Shown: positions 29,274 to 38,725 of the stretch, piece after piece | Numbering within the stretch: the stretch's first letter is position 1 | How the letters are laid out: each line of letters opens with the position of its first letter | Assembly: GCA_902592965.1 (NCBI GenBank) | Contig: CACJGL010000002.1 | Coordinates: forward strand, 1 to 64,000 | DNA from: an uncultured Pelagibacteraceae bacterium | Lineage (GTDB): Bacteria > Pseudomonadota > Alphaproteobacteria > Pelagibacterales > Pelagibacteraceae | Direction of reading: 5' to 3' | Length of the DNA: 64,000 nucleotides | Translations under genes and position numbers: made by a program | Notes under the pieces: generated by a model | The model's database searches: none | Seen by the model: only the letters and a program-made list of their open reading frames with translations | Told to the model about the DNA's origin: nothing

Positions 29274-30230
29274 TTATTTTCTTATTTGTAAACTTTTTAA
29301 TCTTGGATTAAGCATGAGTGTCATTAAATCTGCTATTAAATTTATTCCCACATAGATTGATGCCAATATTATTGCTAATGCTTGAACAACAGGTAAATCT
29401 CTATTTGATATAGACTCAATTACCAGTCTGCCTAAACCTGGATAATTAAAAACAACTTCTGTAACAACAACACCACCTAGCAACCAAGCAATTGTTAACG
29501 CCACTACATTTATTGCTGGTAATAATGCATTTGGCAGTACATGTCTAAATACCATTTTCCAATATGGTACACCTTTTAAAATTGCCATTTGCACATAATC
29601 ACTAGCCATTACTTGAATTACACTTGAACGTACCATTCTTGCCATGTGTGCGGTCATAATCATTGAAATTGCAACAACAGGTAAAATTATATTTGAGAGT
29701 AATTCATAAAAAGTTGCATCCGATGGTATAATCACAATGCCTGGTAGCCAACCAAGCCAAATTGCAACAATTAAAATAAGTAAAGTAGCACTAATAAACT
29801 CAGGAATAGTCATTGAAAAAATTGTGATAGTTGAGATCATAATATCTGGAAGCTTATCTCTCCAAAGAGCAGTTATTATTCCTAATACGATTGCTAAAGG
29901 AATTCCTATAAGTATTGAAACAGAGGCTAAAACTAATGAGTTTTTAACTCTTGGCCCTAGCACTTCATTAATTGGCATTTCTCCACTTAAAGAGTAACCA
30001 AAATCACCTCGTACAACATTTGATGCCCAGTCCAAATATCTTTCATAAGCAGGAATATCTAGACCAAGTCTTTTTATGCAAGCATCAAGAGCTGCTCCAT
30101 AAGCCTCTCTTTCTAAGTATGTTGTGCATGCATCCCCAGGTAAAACTTCAACACCTACAAATGTAATCAATGAAACTATAAATAAAGTAATAAGCCCTAG
30201 TCCAATTCTTTTTAAAATTAATAAAAGCAT
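29274..30230 (-). CDS. Peptide ABC transporter permease (DppB-like)
   Basis: 318 aa; RLGLDIPAYERYLDWASNVVRGDFGYSLSG; C-terminal EVVFNYPGLGRLVIESISNRDLPVVQA. Confidence 0.92.
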   Translation of the reverse strand: MLLLILKRIGLGLITLFIVSLITFVGVEVLPGDACTTYLEREAYGAALDACIKRLGLDIPAYERYLDWASNVVRGDFGYSLSGEMPINEVLGPRVKNSLVLASVSILIGIPLAIVLGIITALWRDKLPDIMISTITIFSMTIPEFISATLLILIVAIWLGWLPGIVIIPSDATFYELLSNIILPVVAISMIMTAHMARMVRSSVIQVMASDYVQMAILKGVPYWKMVFRHVLPNALLPAINVVALTIAWLLGGVVVTEVVFNYPGLGRLVIESISNRDLPVVQALAIILASIYVGINLIADLMTLMLNPRLKSLQIRK

Positions 30231-30280
30231 AAGATTAACTAGAACTTTGTAACAAAAATAATTTAAATAGAAATAAAATA

Positions 30281-30302
30281 AAGGCCGCTCATATGCGGCC
30301 TT
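30281..30302 (-). terminator. Hairpin terminator/attenuator between peptide SBP and permeases
   Basis: AAGGCCGC (30281-30288) / GCGGCCTT (30295-30302) stem with T-rich flank on the minus strand. Confidence 0.75.
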
Positions 30303-30315
30303 TATCTAAATACTT

Positions 30316-31803
30316 TTAGTCAACTTTAACTTTATGCCACTGTATAGAAAAGTGATCTACAGCATCAAGGTTTTTTACTTTTGATGAAGTAACTACAAGT
30401 CTAGATACGTGGTATGGGATCATTGTTCCACTTTGTTCCCATAAAGTCATTTGAGCATTTTGATATGCTTTCTTCCTTTTATTGAAATCCAACTCACTTC
30501 TAGCATCAGCTAAATTTTTATCAAAGTCAGCATTTTTGAAGTAAGATTCATTCCATTTAGCTCCACTATGATAAGCTTCATGCAAGATTGTGTCAGCTGG
30601 TCTTTGGTTCCAACGTGTCATTGAAACTGGTTTTTTCATCCATACTTCATTCCAATAACCTTTAGATGGTACCATTTCTATGTTAACTTTAATTCCAGCT
30701 TTTGCAACTTGCTGCTGAACGACTTCTGCAATCGTAGGCCAAGTTGGTTCTAAAGTTGCTGGATAAACAGTCAATTCAATTCCATTTGGAAATCCCGCTT
30801 CTCTTAGTAAATTTTTTGCTTTACTAATATTTTGAGGACAATCCATTTGTAAACGATATTGATCAGAAGGCATTACAGGTGTATCACAAGATACAGTTGC
30901 TGCTCCACCCATAACTAGATCTACAAGTTCTTGTCTATCAACTGCTAACCTAAAAGCTTTTCTTACTTTAGGATTATCAAATGGAGCAGTATCAGTTCTC
31001 ATAACCACACCTCTCCAGTTTCCAGTTGGAATTACAGTTGTTGTAAATTTAGAATTACTGTCAAATATCTTTTTTTGATTGAAAGGAACATATCTATTCA
31101 TATCAATTTGACCTGTTAAAAGAGCTTGAATTCTTGCTTGAGCATCTGGTATCGCAATGACATGAACTTCCGCAACTCCTGGTGCACCTTCCCAGTAATC
31201 TGGGTTAGCTTTTAGAATTGTTGTGCCTTCTGGATCAAATTTATCAACCATGAATGGCCCAGTACCAACCCCAGTTTGTCCAATAGTATCTCCTGATCCT
31301 TCAGGTATCATTCTTAATCTGTAGTCTGTTAATAATAACGGAAAGTCAGCAAATGAAGTTGATAACTTCATTTTAACAGTATGCTGATCAACTACCTCAA
31401 TATCTTCAACTACATTTAAACTTTTTCTTACCGGAGATCCGATATCGGGATCTTTAGCTCTCATTAGAGAATATTTTACATCTGGAGCATCAAATGCTGA
31501 TCCATCATGGAAATATATTCCTTTTCTTAAATTAAATGTCCATTCAGTTGCATCAGAATTAGCACTCCAATCTGTTGATAATGAAGGTGATGGAACACCA
31601 TTCATATCAGGTCTTACTAATCTATTTTGTGTTTTGATGACAACTTGAAACAAACGCCCCTTTGTTATGGCATCTAAGTTAGTATCTTTTCCAAATCCAA
31701 GATCATGTGATACTTTAAATACTCCACTTGATGCATTGGCAATAGAAAAAGATAATATCAGAGACATAAAAGTCACTGAAAAAACTTTAAATATGTATTT
31801 CAT
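30316..31803 (-). CDS. Peptide ABC transporter substrate-binding protein (SBP family 5)
   Basis: Signal peptide; WTFNLRKGIYFHDGSAFDAPDVKYSLMRAKDP; VRKAFRLAVDRQELV. Confidence 0.93.
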   Translation of the reverse strand: MKYIFKVFSVTFMSLILSFSIANASSGVFKVSHDLGFGKDTNLDAITKGRLFQVVIKTQNRLVRPDMNGVPSPSLSTDWSANSDATEWTFNLRKGIYFHDGSAFDAPDVKYSLMRAKDPDIGSPVRKSLNVVEDIEVVDQHTVKMKLSTSFADFPLLLTDYRLRMIPEGSGDTIGQTGVGTGPFMVDKFDPEGTTILKANPDYWEGAPGVAEVHVIAIPDAQARIQALLTGQIDMNRYVPFNQKKIFDSNSKFTTTVIPTGNWRGVVMRTDTAPFDNPKVRKAFRLAVDRQELVDLVMGGAATVSCDTPVMPSDQYRLQMDCPQNISKAKNLLREAGFPNGIELTVYPATLEPTWPTIAEVVQQQVAKAGIKVNIEMVPSKGYWNEVWMKKPVSMTRWNQRPADTILHEAYHSGAKWNESYFKNADFDKNLADARSELDFNKRKKAYQNAQMTLWEQSGTMIPYHVSRLVVTSSKVKNLDAVDHFSIQWHKVKVD

Positions 31804-31943
31804 AAGTTCCCTCTTTTTCTTTAGTTGTTTAAATAATTAAAAAGATAACAATTCCAGAACTAGATAACAACATGCAAAATGTAGTGATTCATCTACTAAT
31901 TGAATAGATATTTTAATTAATATACACTTTTTCTAAATTATAA

Positions 31944-33167
31944 ATGCAAAACGAATTAAACAAAGTCAGATTTTCAGTAAAACCTTTAAAATCCAATGAT
32001 AATAAAGTTGTTGAACTTGCTAGAACTGTAGGAATACATCCTTTGGCATATCAAGAACTTCCTTACGATCCCGAGTATTCTTTTTATGCTGGAAGATTAA
32101 ATCCAGAAGTACTTTCACACGCTACTGCTGATGAAATGTATTGGAAAGTAAGACAAAAGGTAATTTTTCGTCATACTGGTGAACATCCATATGAAATTTC
32201 TGGTCCAGATGCAGAAAAACTTTTACAAAAAATATTCACAAGAGATATCTCAAGAGTAAAAGTAGGAAGATGCTCATACCAATTTGCTTGTTACAATGAT
32301 GGAGGCATGCTGACAGATGGAGTTTTGCTAAAACTTGAAGAAAATAAATTTTGGTTTGTTCAAGCTGATGGTGATCTGTTTTCATGGTATAAAGCTCACA
32401 CTGATAATCTTAATGTAAAAATTTCTGACCCAGACGTTTGGGTAAGTCAAATTCAGGGACCTAAATCTATGGATCTTTTGAAAGTTTTAAGTAAAGAGAC
32501 TTTTCCTGATAATTGGAAATATTTTGATTGGAAAGAAATTACAATACTAAATGAAAAAGTAATCATAAGTAGATCGGGATTTAGTAATGAACTTGGTTGG
32601 GAAATTTATTTTAGAAAAAATAATAATACTGAAAAAGTTGGAGATTACATTCTTGAAGAAGGAAAAAAAATGGGAATGATACTAACAGGTACCCCTGGTT
32701 TTAGATGTAAAAGAATAGAATCTGGATTATTATCAGCTGGTCAAGACTTTAATCATGAAACAAATCCATATGATGTTGGTTTAGGTAAGTATGTCGATTT
32801 AAAAAAAAATTATTTTATCGGAAAATCAGCATTGATGACTGCTGATAAAGAAAAAAGATGTTGGGGAATACGAGTAGAAAATGGAACAGGTTTAAAAGGA
32901 ACTTACATAAAATTTAATAATGAAATAATTGGAAAAATTACATCAAGTACTTGGTCTCCTTTTCAAAAATGTGGTGTTGGAATAGTTTTAATGAATTCTA
33001 CAAAACATAAACCAGGATTAATAGTGGATGTTAGTTGCAATGATAATAAAATTCATAAAGGTGAGATATGCGCCTTACCAATGTATGACTTTAAAAACGA
33101 AATTGTAAGAGGTTTAAAAATCGATATTCCAACAGGTCCTTCTCCGTGGTCAGGAATAAAAAAATAA
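31944..33167 (+). CDS. GcvT-family aminomethyltransferase/demethylase-like protein
   Basis: 407 aa; ISGPDAEKLLQKIFTRDISRVKVGRCSYQFACYNDGGMLTDGVLLKL, IQGPKSMDLL, SRSGFSNELGWEIYF, GFRCKRIESGLLSAGQDFNHETNPYDVGLGKYV. Confidence 0.85.
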   Translation: MQNELNKVRFSVKPLKSNDNKVVELARTVGIHPLAYQELPYDPEYSFYAGRLNPEVLSHATADEMYWKVRQKVIFRHTGEHPYEISGPDAEKLLQKIFTRDISRVKVGRCSYQFACYNDGGMLTDGVLLKLEENKFWFVQADGDLFSWYKAHTDNLNVKISDPDVWVSQIQGPKSMDLLKVLSKETFPDNWKYFDWKEITILNEKVIISRSGFSNELGWEIYFRKNNNTEKVGDYILEEGKKMGMILTGTPGFRCKRIESGLLSAGQDFNHETNPYDVGLGKYVDLKKNYFIGKSALMTADKEKRCWGIRVENGTGLKGTYIKFNNEIIGKITSSTWSPFQKCGVGIVLMNSTKHKPGLIVDVSCNDNKIHKGEICALPMYDFKNEIVRGLKIDIPTGPSPWSGIKK

Positions 33168-33841
33168 TAATAGCAATTGGAGGTGGTGGATTTACACATT
33201 CTTCTGATGAAGACTTGGATGAATATGTTATAAATCAAGTTAATAAATCAAATATCAATATCGGTTTTTTACCTACAGCCAGCAATGATAATCAAGAAAA
33301 GACTGATCTTTTTTATAAAAGATTTAAATCACAAAAATTTAAATTATCTCATTTTAATCTCTGTTCAAGTGTGGAAGGATTTAATGAATGGATGTTAAAC
33401 AAAGATATAATTTATGTAGGGGGTGGCAATACCTCTGAAATGATTAATATTTGGAAGAGATATGATCTTATCAAAGTATTTAAAGATGCATATGAAAAAG
33501 GAATAATTCTGAGTGGAATAAGTGCAGGAGCTGTTTGTTGGTTTGATTGGATATTGTCAGATTCAGTCAACAAGGAATTGAGTCCATTAAAAGGAATAAA
33601 TTTTTTAAACGGAAGTTGCACACCGCATTCTTCAGATAATAATCGACTTCGACAATTTATTTCAGAAATTAAAGATGGAAATTTGCCAAATGGAATAGCT
33701 ATTGATGATGGTGTAGCTGTGCTTTTTATTGACGGAGTTCCTTCAGAGGTTTATTCTTCAAGAATTAATCATGACGCTTATTATGTGACTAGACATGATA
33801 AGATAAGTTTAAAAACATATATAAAAAATTTAAATGGATAA
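33146..33841 (+). CDS. Peptidase S51 / dipeptidase E-like protein
   Basis: IIAIGGGGF; YVGGGNTSEMINIWKRY; LSGISAGAVCWFDW (Ser nucleophile elbow); GTG start overlapping upstream gene. Confidence 0.82.
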   Translation: MVRNKKIIIAIGGGGFTHSSDEDLDEYVINQVNKSNINIGFLPTASNDNQEKTDLFYKRFKSQKFKLSHFNLCSSVEGFNEWMLNKDIIYVGGGNTSEMINIWKRYDLIKVFKDAYEKGIILSGISAGAVCWFDWILSDSVNKELSPLKGINFLNGSCTPHSSDNNRLRQFISEIKDGNLPNGIAIDDGVAVLFIDGVPSEVYSSRINHDAYYVTRHDKISLKTYIKNLNG

Positions 33842-34994
33842 TATTAAAGCCAGTAACAAAATTTTTAGCATTGAAGATGCAAAAAAACTATCGAAGAAAA
33901 GATTACCAAAGCTCGTTTATGATTTTATTGATGGAGCATCAGGAGATGAAAAATTGTCAGAAATTAATAGTTTTGCTTTAGATCAAATACGTCTTGAGCC
34001 AAGAGTATTAAGAAATGTAGAGGAAAGAAAACTAAAAAAGAATATTCTTGGATTTAACTATGATTATCCTTTTGGTTTTGCCCCAATGGGCATGACAAAT
34101 CTTTCATGGCCAGGTGCAGATTCTATGCTGGCAAAAGAGAGTGCAAGAAATAATATACCAACTTGTGTATCGATGGCTTCAACAACTACCTTAGAAAAAA
34201 TGTATGAGCTTTCAGAAGGTCATTCATGGCTTCAACTTTATATTTTTCAAGATGAAGCTTTTGTCATGGAATTGCTCGATAGAGCAGAAAAAACTGGTTA
34301 TGAAGTTGCTATACTTACTGTTGATGTTCCGGTTTTATCTAGGAGAACTAGAGATGATAAAAATGGATTTTCATATCCATTTAAAATTGGACCTAAACAA
34401 TTTTTTGATTTTGCAACTCATCCAGTTTGGTCAATATCTACATTACTTAATGGAATACCAAAGCCAATGAACTACGAAACTTCAAAAAGTGGAAAAGGTA
34501 TTTTTAAAAGAAAAGAAAGTAGAGGAAAAACAGATTGGGAAACTTTAAAAAGAGTAAGAAATAAATGGAAAGGCAAATTAATTGTAAAAGGTGTTATGTC
34601 ATCAGATGATGCAGTTAAAATTAAAGAAATGGGCGCTGATGCAATTCAAGTTTCAAATCATGGAGGTAGACAATTAGATAGTGCCTCAGCAGCAATAAAT
34701 ATTCTACCTTTTATTAGAGAGTCAGTAGGTAATAATTTTCCAATTATATTTGATAGTGGAATAAGAAGTGGAAGCGATATTGTAAGATCATTAGCTCTAG
34801 GAGCAGATTTTTCAATGATTGGAAGACCTGTAATGTATGCTATGGGAGCTGATGGAGCTAGCGGGCTAAGAAGAATTGTGGATATAATTAAAGAAGAAAC
34901 TAGCACAACACTAGGTTTGGTTGGATTAAATGATATTAATGAAGTTTCTTCTGATATAATTGAACAGAAACTTTTTATGAATACAACTTACTAA
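33834..34994 (+). CDS. FMN-dependent alpha-hydroxy acid oxidase/dehydrogenase (LldD/glycolate oxidase family)
   Basis: YDFIDGASGDEKLSEIN; GFAPMGMTNLSWPGAD; IQVSNHGGRQLDSASAAI; FDSGIRSGSDIVRSLALGADFSMIGRP. Confidence 0.92.
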   Translation: MDNIKASNKIFSIEDAKKLSKKRLPKLVYDFIDGASGDEKLSEINSFALDQIRLEPRVLRNVEERKLKKNILGFNYDYPFGFAPMGMTNLSWPGADSMLAKESARNNIPTCVSMASTTTLEKMYELSEGHSWLQLYIFQDEAFVMELLDRAEKTGYEVAILTVDVPVLSRRTRDDKNGFSYPFKIGPKQFFDFATHPVWSISTLLNGIPKPMNYETSKSGKGIFKRKESRGKTDWETLKRVRNKWKGKLIVKGVMSSDDAVKIKEMGADAIQVSNHGGRQLDSASAAINILPFIRESVGNNFPIIFDSGIRSGSDIVRSLALGADFSMIGRPVMYAMGADGASGLRRIVDIIKEETSTTLGLVGLNDINEVSSDIIEQKLFMNTTY

Positions 34995-34995
34995 T

Positions 34996-36735
34996 ATGGA
35001 AAAAAAAATAAGAGGTGGAGCATTAATTGCAAGAGCATTAAAAGATAAAGGTGTTAATAAAGTTTTTACTCTATCTGGTGGATTTTGTAATCCTGCAATT
35101 GAAGGTTTCATGGAATGTCAAATTGATGTAGTTAATTGTCCTCATGAACAAATAGCTGGACACCTAGCAGATGGACACACAAGAATTACAAGAAAACCAT
35201 CTGTATGTTTAGTTGGACCTGAAGGTTTTGCAAATGCAGTACCATCAATGATGGAAGCATGGGGAGAAAGAACACCGATAATTTATATAACTGGATCAAG
35301 TAGTTTAAAAAGACAAGGATCAGGAGGCTTTAAAGAAATTGATGATGTTTCAATAGCTGCTCCTCTTACAAAATATAGTGCAAGCATTACAGATGGAACA
35401 AGAATTAGAGAATTTGTTGATAAAGCTTACAGAATTGCAACGAATGGATATCCTGGAGCTGTTCATCTAAGTTTACCAGTAGATATAATGTTTTCTTCAT
35501 TTGAAGAAAATGTTGGACTGGAAGAAAGACCATTTTCACATAAAGCAAAGCCAGTTGCTAAGGCATGGCCAGATCCAAATGCTCTATCAAAAATACTTGA
35601 GCTAGCATGTAATGCAAAAAAACCTGTCATAATTGGAGGACATGGTGTTTGGTGGTCAAATTCAGAAAAAAATTTAGAAACTGCGGGTGAAAGTTTAAAT
35701 ATTCCAATTTTTAATGTGCCATATCATCAAAAACTTTTGGGAGAAGAGGCAAATGCATATATGGGTTTAGCAGATATTCACCAATATCCACCCTCAGAAT
35801 TTGCATTACATAACTCAGACTTAGTTTTAATGATTGGTGCAAGGTTAGATAACCAAATGAATTTTGGTAACCCTCCTTTCATTCCAAAAACAACAACTTT
35901 AGTTTGTATTAACGGTTCCCATGAAGAAATTGAGTTTAATAGAGCTGCTGATCATAACCTTTTATGTGATCCAGGAGTATTTTTAGATACTCTATGTAAT
36001 TTAAAGAAAAATAATAAATGGAATTTAGGAAATAGTTGGTTTCAAGATAATAAAAATAGAAAAAAAGATTGGGTGGATAAATCTTTAAATGAATTAAAAA
36101 TTGAAGCGGATAAAGCCAAAAAAAATGGTGGAAAAATTCATCCGCTGCAATTAGCGTTAGATGTTCAAGACGCAATGGATGAGAAAGATTGGCTTGTAAT
36201 TGATGGAGGAAATACTCATTTCTGGTCGGAGATCGCAATAAATTTAGCTGGAGCTCAAGGAAAAAAATTAGGTGGAATTTTACATCCAGGCACATTTAGT
36301 ATGCTGGGTGTTGGTGTATCATTTGCGTTATCTGCAAAAAATATTAACCCTAAATCGAATGTAATTTTAATTAGTGGAGATGGTGCCTTTTTATCTGGAG
36401 GCATGTCTATAGAAACTGCATTTTTTGAGAAGAAACCAATCGTTGTTGTTATTGACAATAATGGTGGCCTAGCATCAATTGGACAACAACAAGAAAGATT
36501 ATTTGAAAGCGGAAAAAGAGTTGCAACAGACTTTAGAGATATACCTTTCCACAGTATATTTGAAGGCTTTGGGGGTCATGGAGAATTAGTAACGAAAAGA
36601 GAAGAATTGGGTCCGGCACTAAAAAGAGCTATTGCAAGCGGTAAAACTGCTTGTGTAAATGTAAAAGCTAAACCAGTATTAAGTCCAATTGTTGCTGCTG
36701 TTGCCAGCAAGAGAGAGAAATCATCAATAGAGTAA
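34996..36735 (+). CDS. Thiamine pyrophosphate-dependent enzyme (acetolactate synthase / 2-oxoacid decarboxylase superfamily)
   Basis: CPHEQIAGHLADGHTR (TPP Glu); ISGDGAFLSGGMSIETAFFEKKPIVVVIDNNGG (TPP GDG-N motif). Confidence 0.9.
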   Translation: MEKKIRGGALIARALKDKGVNKVFTLSGGFCNPAIEGFMECQIDVVNCPHEQIAGHLADGHTRITRKPSVCLVGPEGFANAVPSMMEAWGERTPIIYITGSSSLKRQGSGGFKEIDDVSIAAPLTKYSASITDGTRIREFVDKAYRIATNGYPGAVHLSLPVDIMFSSFEENVGLEERPFSHKAKPVAKAWPDPNALSKILELACNAKKPVIIGGHGVWWSNSEKNLETAGESLNIPIFNVPYHQKLLGEEANAYMGLADIHQYPPSEFALHNSDLVLMIGARLDNQMNFGNPPFIPKTTTLVCINGSHEEIEFNRAADHNLLCDPGVFLDTLCNLKKNNKWNLGNSWFQDNKNRKKDWVDKSLNELKIEADKAKKNGGKIHPLQLALDVQDAMDEKDWLVIDGGNTHFWSEIAINLAGAQGKKLGGILHPGTFSMLGVGVSFALSAKNINPKSNVILISGDGAFLSGGMSIETAFFEKKPIVVVIDNNGGLASIGQQQERLFESGKRVATDFRDIPFHSIFEGFGGHGELVTKREELGPALKRAIASGKTACVNVKAKPVLSPIVAAVASKREKSSIE

Positions 36736-36736
36736 A

Positions 36737-37072
36737 ATGGCAAAATTTAGCTCACACTTATTGAATGGTTCTGATGGAACTCATGCAAGTAACGTTAAAG
36801 TAAAAATTTATCAAATAAAATCTTCAAAATTAAAAAAGCTTTTTTTGAATACAAAAACTGATGGAAATGGCAGGATTTATAAGCATTTCAATCTTAGCAA
36901 AAAAGATTGTAAATGCGATTATGAAATGATTTGTGATATTAAAAAATACTTCAAAAAGAAAAAAATTGTGGGTGAAATAGTCATAAAGTTCAAAATGAAT
37001 GATAATAAAAAAAATTATCATTTGCCAATTATAATTTCTCCTAACAGCTATACAGTGTGGTGGTCTATATGA
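36737..37072 (+). CDS. Divergent transthyretin-fold / 5-hydroxyisourate hydrolase-like protein
   Basis: 111 aa; SSHLLNGSDGTHASNVKVKIYQ and C-terminal YHLPIIISPNSYTVWWSI resemble HIUase termini, but the canonical YRG(S/T) terminus is absent. Confidence 0.7.
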   Translation: MAKFSSHLLNGSDGTHASNVKVKIYQIKSSKLKKLFLNTKTDGNGRIYKHFNLSKKDCKCDYEMICDIKKYFKKKKIVGEIVIKFKMNDNKKNYHLPIIISPNSYTVWWSI

Positions 37073-37542
37073 ATATAAGAAATGCATTTTTAGCACTTTG
37101 TATGATCATTTTTTTCATTACAAATTCAAATGCTAAAGATTTATATTTGCAATGTGAACAAAAAATAAATAATATTAGGTCTGATGGTGGTGGTATTTAT
37201 AAAAAAGACTCTATAGCTGGATATCTGTTTGTTGAGCTAAAAAAATCCAAAATTAATGCATTTAATATAGATGGAGAGTATGGATATCAATTTTTGATTG
37301 ATGACAAAGTTAAAAAAAATGAACTAGGTTTTTCAGTTTCTTATGATTGGGAGGACAAGGAATTCAAAACTTCTGAAATATTAAAATTTATAAAACCCAT
37401 GGATGTCTATGCATTCAAGAGAACAAGTTATTTCTGGGCTAAAAGCGAAAATAAAGATACAATATCAGATTATGACAGTTCTGGTCGATGTGAATATATT
37501 AATAAGAAAGAGTATACAAATAAAATTAAAAAGTTTAAATAA
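37069..37542 (+). CDS. Secreted hypothetical protein
   Basis: Start set to ATG 37069 (ATGA overlap); signal peptide MNIRNAFLALCMIIFFITNSNAKD. Confidence 0.6.
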   Translation: MNIRNAFLALCMIIFFITNSNAKDLYLQCEQKINNIRSDGGGIYKKDSIAGYLFVELKKSKINAFNIDGEYGYQFLIDDKVKKNELGFSVSYDWEDKEFKTSEILKFIKPMDVYAFKRTSYFWAKSENKDTISDYDSSGRCEYINKKEYTNKIKKFK

Positions 37543-37547
37543 TTAAT

Positions 37548-38702
37548 ATGGCAAATAGAATTGAAAATATTAAATTGAATATGTCCAGAAGAATAAGACG
37601 TACTCCATTTACAAAAAGAGTAGAAGAGTTTGGTGTAACTGATTTTACAGTCGTAAATCATATGCTTTTGCCAAAAAGATTTCAGAAATCTGTTGAGGAT
37701 GATTATAGGCATTTAAATCAACATGTTCAGTTATGGGATGTTTCATGTCAAAGACAAGTTCAGATATCAGGTCCAGATGCTAGTTTATTAGTACAGAAAA
37801 TGACTCCAAGATCTTTAAAAAATATGGAAACTGGAAAATGTTTTTATATTCCCATGATAGATGAAAATGCTGGGATGATAAATGATCCAGTATTGTTAAA
37901 GTTAGATGATGATATGTTTTGGATTTCTATAGCAGATTCTGATGTATTGCTTTGGGCAAAAGGTATTGCGGTTGGTTTAAATTTGAATGTAAATATAACA
38001 GAACCTGATGTATATCCTCTTGCTGTACAAGGTCCAAAGTCTGAAGATTTAATGGCATCAATATTTGGTGAAGATATTAGAAAATTAAAATTTTTTAATT
38101 TTAGAATATTTGATTTTTTAGGTACCAAGCAAGTTATCGCAAGATCAGGATATAGCAAACAAGATGGATTCGAAATTTATTTTAAATGCTTTGAAAATTA
38201 CTTCGACAAAAATGAAATGGGTGAAAAAGTTTGGGATATAATATGGAAAGCGGGAAAAGAATTTAATATTGCCCCTGGTTGCCCTAATTTAATTGACAGA
38301 ATAGAAGCTGGATTAATGTCATATGGAAACGATTTCACAAAAGAAAACAATCCAATTGAATGTAACTTAGAAAAATATTGTAATAACGAAAGCGATCATG
38401 ATTTCATTGGAAAAAACGCTTTAGAGAATATTAAAAAACAAGGTGTAAAACAAAAATTAAAAGGGGTATTATTTGATGGTGCAGATTGTCCTCCATGTTC
38501 AATTCCTTTTCCAGTGTATTCAAAAGATAAGAAATTAATTGGTAAAATTACCTCAGGGATTTATTCTCCAAAATTCAAAAAAAATATTGGTTTATCCATG
38601 ATTTTAAATGAATTTTGTGAAATAGGGTCAGAAGTTTTAGTTCACACTCCAGATTATAAATTAAGAAAAGGAGTTGTGTCCTCTTTACCATTTTCAAAGT
38701 AA
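37548..38702 (+). CDS. DMSP demethylase (DmdA)-like GcvT-family protein
   Basis: 384 aa; RRIRRTPFTKRVEEFGVTDFTVVNHMLLPKRFQ...VQLWDVSCQRQVQISGPDA, IPMIDENAGMINDPVLLKLDDDMFWISIADSDVLLWAKG, PLAVQGPKSEDLM, CPNLIDRIEAGLMSYGNDFT; resembles DmdA-clade sequences from recall. Confidence 0.75.
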   Translation: MANRIENIKLNMSRRIRRTPFTKRVEEFGVTDFTVVNHMLLPKRFQKSVEDDYRHLNQHVQLWDVSCQRQVQISGPDASLLVQKMTPRSLKNMETGKCFYIPMIDENAGMINDPVLLKLDDDMFWISIADSDVLLWAKGIAVGLNLNVNITEPDVYPLAVQGPKSEDLMASIFGEDIRKLKFFNFRIFDFLGTKQVIARSGYSKQDGFEIYFKCFENYFDKNEMGEKVWDIIWKAGKEFNIAPGCPNLIDRIEAGLMSYGNDFTKENNPIECNLEKYCNNESDHDFIGKNALENIKKQGVKQKLKGVLFDGADCPPCSIPFPVYSKDKKLIGKITSGIYSPKFKKNIGLSMILNEFCEIGSEVLVHTPDYKLRKGVVSSLPFSK

Positions 38703-38725
38703 TAATTAGTGAGTATAAGTCTTAT

